The notes under the pieces are model-generated. The model saw only the letters and a program-made list of their open reading frames with translations. It did no database searches and was not told where the DNA came from. Shown here piece after piece: positions 60,083-64,000 of a DNA stretch of 64,000 bases (its first letter is position 1; the number at the start of each line of letters is the position of its first letter). Source of the DNA: Cryobacterium sp. Y57 (lineage in GTDB: Bacteria > Actinomycetota > Actinomycetes > Actinomycetales > Microbacteriaceae); assembly GCF_002929505.1 (NCBI RefSeq), contig NZ_PJJL01000068.1, positions 62,001 to 126,000 on the forward strand, in the 5' to 3' direction. The translations under genes and the position numbers were made by a program.

Positions 60083-61405
60083 TCAGCCGGCCGCTATGGC
60101 AGCTTTCAGGTCTCTGATGAAGCCCTGGGCCGCCTCGGCGGGAGTCGCCTGCTTGAACAGGACTTGTTCTGTGTACCGCTTGACGATTGCCTCTATAGCG
60201 CTACCACCAGCCGGGGTAAGCGGTGGCGCCTCGCCGACCACGTCGGTCAGCGAGTCAAGGAATGCGACGACACTCTTACCTGATTCAGGAAGCGTCGGTT
60301 CCAGGTAGGAACGGATCGCGTCGTTGGCCGGCACTCCGCGGTCGGTACCCAGCAAGGTGGCAGCTTCCTCGGAATTCACCAGGTAGTCGAGAAAGACGGC
60401 CGCTTCGGCCGGATGGGCGGTGCGGGCGGATACCGACCAGTACATGGATGGCTTGAAGTAGGCGGAGTCCGAAGCGGCATCTGCCGAGGTGGGAATTTGC
60501 AGAAGCTCAAGGGGCGAACCGCTGGCGTCTTGCAGGGCGGTGAGCTGGCTGGCCCATCCGGTGGCGAAACCGGCCGAATTCGTCGCAAGGAAGGATTCAG
60601 CCAAGCCGGCATTCTGACGTTCGGTGGTGGCGGATGCCGCCGGGCTGACCCCGGATTCGCTCAGCTCAAGCATGTACTCCCACCAGCTCGTGAGAGTGTC
60701 AGCTTTGATCACGACGTCACCGGCATCGTTGTAGAGCGCATCGTCGTGCTGGCGGGCCCAGTTGTTGAGTCCACCCTCCTCGAAGCCCCAAGACTGCACG
60801 CCGAAAACGTTACCGGCGCCAGCCGCGCTCACAGCCGCCCCAGCTTTCTCAAGGTCGTCCCAGGTCCACGACTTGTCATCCGGCAGGGTGACTCCGGCGG
60901 ATTCCAGTACGGTCGGGTTCACCATCACCGCGTATGTCGTCAGGCCCACCGGAATACCGTAGAGCGCACCCTCCGCGGTGCCTAGATCCAACGATGACTT
61001 CGAGAAGTCCGACAGGTCAAGCAAGTCGCCCGTGTCGTTCAGATCGAGAAGTGCCCCCCGACCACCATAGGTACTGATGTATTTCTCGTCCATCTGGATG
61101 ATGTCGGGAGAATCATTTGCGGCAGTCTCGGTTGCGAGCTTGTCCCAGTAGCCGTTCCAGTCCGCGTATTGCGGCTCAATGGTGATGTTCGGGTGTTCCG
61201 CTTCGAAGGCCGCGATGACGGCCTCGGTATTAGCGGTTCGCACGTCGTTGCCCCACCACGTGAACCGAAGCGTCACGGGCTCATCCGACAACGCCGCCGG
61301 GCCGGAGGTAGCGCCTCCGCCGGCACAGGCAGAGAGCGCAAGAACCGCTGCCGATGCAATCGCGACCAAGCCGATGGCCTTCCTCGCGTGTCGTTTGCCT
61401 GTCAT
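60083..61405 (-). CDS. ABC transporter substrate-binding lipoprotein, copy 1
   Basis: Protein of 440 aa: MTGKRHARKAIGLVAIASAAVLALSACAGG (lipobox LSAC), then PVTLRFTWWGNDVRTANTEAVIAAFEAEHPNITI and DSPDIIQMDEKYISTYGGRGALLDLNDTGDLLDLSDF. The ATG at 61405 has GAAAGGA in position; the frame extends to 61438 upstream without use. It directly follows the two permease genes and is the primary binding protein of the importer, a CUT1-type sugar system. Confidence 0.9.
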   Translation of the reverse strand: MTGKRHARKAIGLVAIASAAVLALSACAGGGATSGPAALSDEPVTLRFTWWGNDVRTANTEAVIAAFEAEHPNITIEPQYADWNGYWDKLATETAANDSPDIIQMDEKYISTYGGRGALLDLNDTGDLLDLSDFSKSSLDLGTAEGALYGIPVGLTTYAVMVNPTVLESAGVTLPDDKSWTWDDLEKAGAAVSAAGAGNVFGVQSWGFEEGGLNNWARQHDDALYNDAGDVVIKADTLTSWWEYMLELSESGVSPAASATTERQNAGLAESFLATNSAGFATGWASQLTALQDASGSPLELLQIPTSADAASDSAYFKPSMYWSVSARTAHPAEAAVFLDYLVNSEEAATLLGTDRGVPANDAIRSYLEPTLPESGKSVVAFLDSLTDVVGEAPPLTPAGGSAIEAIVKRYTEQVLFKQATPAEAAQGFIRDLKAAIAAG

Positions 61406-61439
61406 GGTGAATCCTTTCAAAGCTGTCTGCGTTGTCATG

Positions 61440-62369
61440 TCATTTGCCGCCGGTAGTTGAAATGCCGGCGATGAGGAATCGTTGGCCGAATAGGAAGATG
61501 AGGAAGATGGGAATGAGCGAGACGACGCTCATCGCGAAGAGTGGACCCCAGGACGTCGACGATGTGGCGTCCATGAAGGCGCGAAGAGCCAAGGGCACCG
61601 TGTACATCTCAGGCTTCGTGAGATAGAGGAGCTGGCTAAAGAAGTCGTTCCAGGTCCAGATGAACGTGAAGATTGCCGTTGTCGCCAGGGCGGGTGTCAT
61701 GAGCGGCAGGATCACTTGGGCGAAGATGCGCGGATGTCCACAGCCGTCGAGCCTTGCGGCCTCGTCGAGTTCGCGAGGAATGCCGCGAATGAACTGCACC
61801 ATCAGGAATACGAAGAACGCGTCGGTTGCGAGCACCTTCGGCAGGATCAGGGGGATGAACGTGTTCACCCAGCCCAGTTGCGAGAACAGGATGTACTGCG
61901 GAACGATGATCACGTGGATGGGCAGCATGATTGTGGTCAACATGATCACGAACCACCACTTCTTGCCGGAGAACTTTAACCGGGCGAAGGCGTAAGCCGC
62001 CATGGAGCATGAGACGAGATTTCCGACAATGCAGCCCAGCACCACGAGGGTGGAATTGAGCAGGAACATACTGAACGGATGCGAGAGCGTGGTCCAGCCA
62101 TCCGTGTAGTTGCTGATCTCAAAGCTGCCGATCACCAGGCCCGGATTGCGGAAGATCTCGTCGGTTGGTCGGAGTGAACTGACGACCAGCCAAAGCACCG
62201 GGTAAAGCATAAGGAGGCCAGTCCCCAGGAGCAACAAATGCTTCAGGAACGGACGGACCCAGGACGGGCGGCGTGGGTACCTGCTTCGGGAACGCCGTGG
62301 CGTCGGAAGGTCACTTGCAGTTCGCTCGTTGTCAGAGGTGCCCAGCACCCGAATCTGCGTGTCAGTCAT
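61440..62369 (-). CDS. ABC transporter permease (MalG-like, CUT1)
   Basis: Protein of 309 aa with six helices. EAA loop ELDEAARLDGCGHPRIFAQVILPLMTPA; N-terminal part has an Arg/Ser-rich cytoplasmic tail (RRSRSRYPRRPSW). ATG at 62369, 8 bp inside the first permease gene; the frame up to 62420 is unused. Forms the pore with the MalF-like protein; no ATPase gene is nearby. Confidence 0.9.
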   Translation of the reverse strand: MTDTQIRVLGTSDNERTASDLPTPRRSRSRYPRRPSWVRPFLKHLLLLGTGLLMLYPVLWLVVSSLRPTDEIFRNPGLVIGSFEISNYTDGWTTLSHPFSMFLLNSTLVVLGCIVGNLVSCSMAAYAFARLKFSGKKWWFVIMLTTIMLPIHVIIVPQYILFSQLGWVNTFIPLILPKVLATDAFFVFLMVQFIRGIPRELDEAARLDGCGHPRIFAQVILPLMTPALATTAIFTFIWTWNDFFSQLLYLTKPEMYTVPLALRAFMDATSSTSWGPLFAMSVVSLIPIFLIFLFGQRFLIAGISTTGGK

Positions 62370-63321
62370 CGTAGAACACCCAATACTTTGAGGCCCAAAA
62401 GTTGATCGCGGTGAAGACACCGATGATCACCAGGAGGAACCAGGCCATCGCCGAGGCATAGCCCATGTCGAAATTTGCGAAACCCCGGTTATAGAGATAG
62501 AGCGTGTAGAAGAGCGTCGAGTCCGCCGGGCCACCATTCCCACCGGAAATAATGAACGCCTGGGTAAAGGACTGAAACGCGTGAATGATCTGCAGCACGA
62601 GGTTGAAGAAGATGATCGGAGACAGCAAGGGGAGAGTGATCTTGACAAATGTTTGCCATCGACTCGCGCCGTCGACCTTGGCCGCCTCGAGATACATGGC
62701 TGGAACCTGTCGGAGCCCGGCGAGGAAGATAATCATCGGGGCCCCGAACGTCCAGACGTTAAGAGTAATCAGCGTGGATAGGGCCGTCGCCGGATCGGAA
62801 ATCCACCCATGCCCGGCAATGCCGAACAGTCCAAGAAAGTCGTTCATCAGGCCATTGGTTCCGAACACCTGCTTCCAGAGCACGGCGATGGCTACGCTGG
62901 AGCCGAGCAGGGACGGCAGGTAGAACACCGACCGGTAAAATGACAGGCCACGAAGGCCCCTGTTCAGCAACACGGCCAGCGCCAGTCCCATGGCGAGTTG
63001 GATCGGCACGGAGACGAAGACGTAGGTGAAGGTGACACCGAGCGAGTTATGCAGCCGCTCGTCAGTCAGCATGCGAGCGAAGTTTCCCAGGCCGATGAAC
63101 TCGGGAGGCTGCAACAAGTTGTATTTTGTCAAGGACAGGTAGAGAGAGGCAAGCATCGGGCCCCCCGTGATCACCGAGAGGCCAAGGAACCAGGGCAGCA
63201 AAAAGAGGTAGGCGGCTTTGTTCTCTTTTTTCTCTTTCGAGCCGCCGGCTATCTTTTTCTGTCCCAGTGTGCGGAGTTCTCCAAGGGCGCTCATGTCGTA
63301 ATCACTCGCGAGTCCCGCCAT
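62362..63321 (-). CDS. ABC transporter permease (MalF-like, CUT1)
   Basis: Protein of 319 aa: AAYLFLLPWFLGLSVITGGPMLASLYLSLTKYN (first helix pair) and EAA loop MYLEAAKVDGASRWQTFVKITLPLLSP. Start either ATG at 63321 or ATG at 63294; neither has a decisive ribosome site. First gene of a roughly 10-kb minus-strand operon: two permeases, two binding proteins, Gfo, DUF6807, Gfo, TIM barrel, Gfo. An operator-like motif lies 79 bp upstream. Confidence 0.88.
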   Translation of the reverse strand: MAGLASDYDMSALGELRTLGQKKIAGGSKEKKENKAAYLFLLPWFLGLSVITGGPMLASLYLSLTKYNLLQPPEFIGLGNFARMLTDERLHNSLGVTFTYVFVSVPIQLAMGLALAVLLNRGLRGLSFYRSVFYLPSLLGSSVAIAVLWKQVFGTNGLMNDFLGLFGIAGHGWISDPATALSTLITLNVWTFGAPMIIFLAGLRQVPAMYLEAAKVDGASRWQTFVKITLPLLSPIIFFNLVLQIIHAFQSFTQAFIISGGNGGPADSTLFYTLYLYNRGFANFDMGYASAMAWFLLVIIGVFTAINFWASKYWVFYDD

Positions 63322-63633
63322 CGGGATCCGCGCGTGACGCGATCAGGTTCGTGTTTCACCAAGTACCTCCTGGGCAATCGCCATTGATGTCCTAAATTGG
63401 GAAAGCGTTATCCTCACGCTTCGTCTTTTGTATCACTCCTCAAGACTCCGGCGCAAATATTTTTTAGGATGTCGACCTGGATGTAGCCGAGACAAGATCG
63501 CTGTTCCTGCCGCATTCCCCGGGAAACGACCGGAAAATTCCACATTTCGACTGTCGAATCCGAACAACTGAATCATTTCGGAATAGGCTTTCCAACGTAG
63601 AGCACCTCTCTCGGTCACGAAAGGACACAGCGC
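63322..63633. promoter_or_regulatory. 312-bp divergent promoter region between the long sugar operon and a LacI gene
   Basis: No gene is supported. It contains the shared operator-like site at 63400-63413 and a small palindrome TTCGACTGTCGAA at 63546-63558, which may be the site for the LacI gene itself. Confidence 0.5.
63400..63413. promoter_or_regulatory. Operator-like site GGAAAGCGTTATCC (shared motif)
   Basis: Upstream of the CUT1/Gfo/DUF6807 operon. It shares the pattern GGnAAnCGnTnTCC with the sites at 39902 and 51977. The LacI gene starting at 63634 is a candidate regulator for all three. Confidence 0.6.
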
Positions 63634-64000
63634 ATGCCGGAACGGCCGAAGACAGCACCCGCCACCCTCCATGATGTCGCCCGTGAAGCCGGCGTCTCGC
63701 TTGCCACTGCATCCCGATCGCTTAACGGAAGCGCGCGCAAAGTCAACGACGATTATCGACAACGCGTGCACGAGGCGGCGGCGCGGCTCGATTACAGTCC
63801 CAATCTCTCCGCCCAAGCCGTAGCAAAGGGCGCGTCTTCTACGGTGGCTCTGCTCGTCAGCAACATCGCTGACCCGTATTTCTCGTCCATTGCTGCCGGC
63901 GTCATTCGCGGTGCCGAGGCTCAGGGTCTGATCGTGACGATGGCGGTCACTGAACGCAGCTCCGCACGGGAACTTCAACTCGTTCGCACGCTGCGCGGAC
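63634..64000 (+). CDS. LacI-family transcriptional regulator (N-terminal part; continues past window)
   Basis: About 122 codons. The ATG follows AAAGGACACAGCGC. The helix-turn-helix reads ATLHDVAREAGVSLATASRSLNGS, the hinge region LDYSPNLSAQAVAKGASS, and the sensor domain begins TVALLVSNIADPYFSSIAAGVIRGAEAQG. It is divergent from the long sugar operon and a likely regulator of it. The C-terminal two-thirds lie outside the window. Confidence 0.9.
   Translation, partial: MPERPKTAPATLHDVAREAGVSLATASRSLNGSARKVNDDYRQRVHEAAARLDYSPNLSAQAVAKGASSTVALLVSNIADPYFSSIAAGVIRGAEAQGLIVTMAVTERSSARELQLVRTLRG

Noticed and set aside
63433-63978. Minus-strand frame of ~181 codons at the right edge
   Set aside because: Antisense to the LacI helix-turn-helix that begins at 63634, which has a clear start and ribosome site.

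Overview
The window looks like chromosome of a GC-rich actinobacterium, most likely a member of the Microbacteriaceae (Cryobacterium/Leifsonia-like). This is inferred from the high G+C with GTG/TTG starts, the actinobacterial protein types (two SufR-like regulators, a small Rv0428c-type SH3-like protein beside TrkA, many LacI regulators, CUT1 transporters with no ATPase of their own) and probable leaderless genes. I saw no phage genes, insertion sequences, rRNA, tRNA or CRISPR array.

Left part (1-19500), core and stress functions. The window opens inside narG (minus strand, 3' part outside). Next come a winged-helix regulator with C-terminal cysteines, a pyruvate/2-oxoacid dehydrogenase operon (E1 alpha, E1 beta, E2; no E3), and a second regulator of the same type. 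Then follow a SulP transporter-carbonic anhydrase fusion, a small membrane-anchored hypothetical protein, a 19-bp tandem-repeat array, a TrkH/TrkA potassium system, a two-TM protein, a PAP2 phosphatase, a Bcr/CflA drug exporter, a ROK regulator, an aldo/keto reductase and a sugar epimerase-like dehydrogenase.

Middle part (19500-37700). A Gfo/Idh/MocA + ThuA cluster contains a decayed Gfo/Idh/MocA gene. Then comes a complete hexuronate catabolic regulon: uxaC (isomerase), uxuB/uxaB-type reductase, manD-type mannonate dehydratase, uxaA altronate dehydratase, kdgK and eda, with two LacI regulators and a PotABCD-like ABC importer. Together they would convert glucuronate/galacturonate through KDG and KDPG to pyruvate and glyceraldehyde-3-phosphate.

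Right part (37700-64000). This is a plant-polysaccharide and modified-sugar region: GH67 alpha-glucuronidase, GH42 beta-galactosidase with an LplB/LplC/YesL-type uptake operon, a CE7 acetyl-xylan esterase, a cupin, five Gfo/Idh/MocA oxidoreductases, two DUF6807 (PmoA-like) proteins, a TIM-barrel isomerase/epimerase, and a CUT1 importer with two tandem paralogous binding proteins. An operator-like motif of the form GGnAAnCGnTnTCC occurs upstream of three of these transcription units, and a LacI gene begins at the right edge. The likely theme is release of glucuronate from (glucurono)xylan, its degradation by the hexuronate pathway, and oxidation-based handling of other glycosides by the Gfo/DUF6807/TIM set, which is the part most likely to hold undescribed biochemistry.
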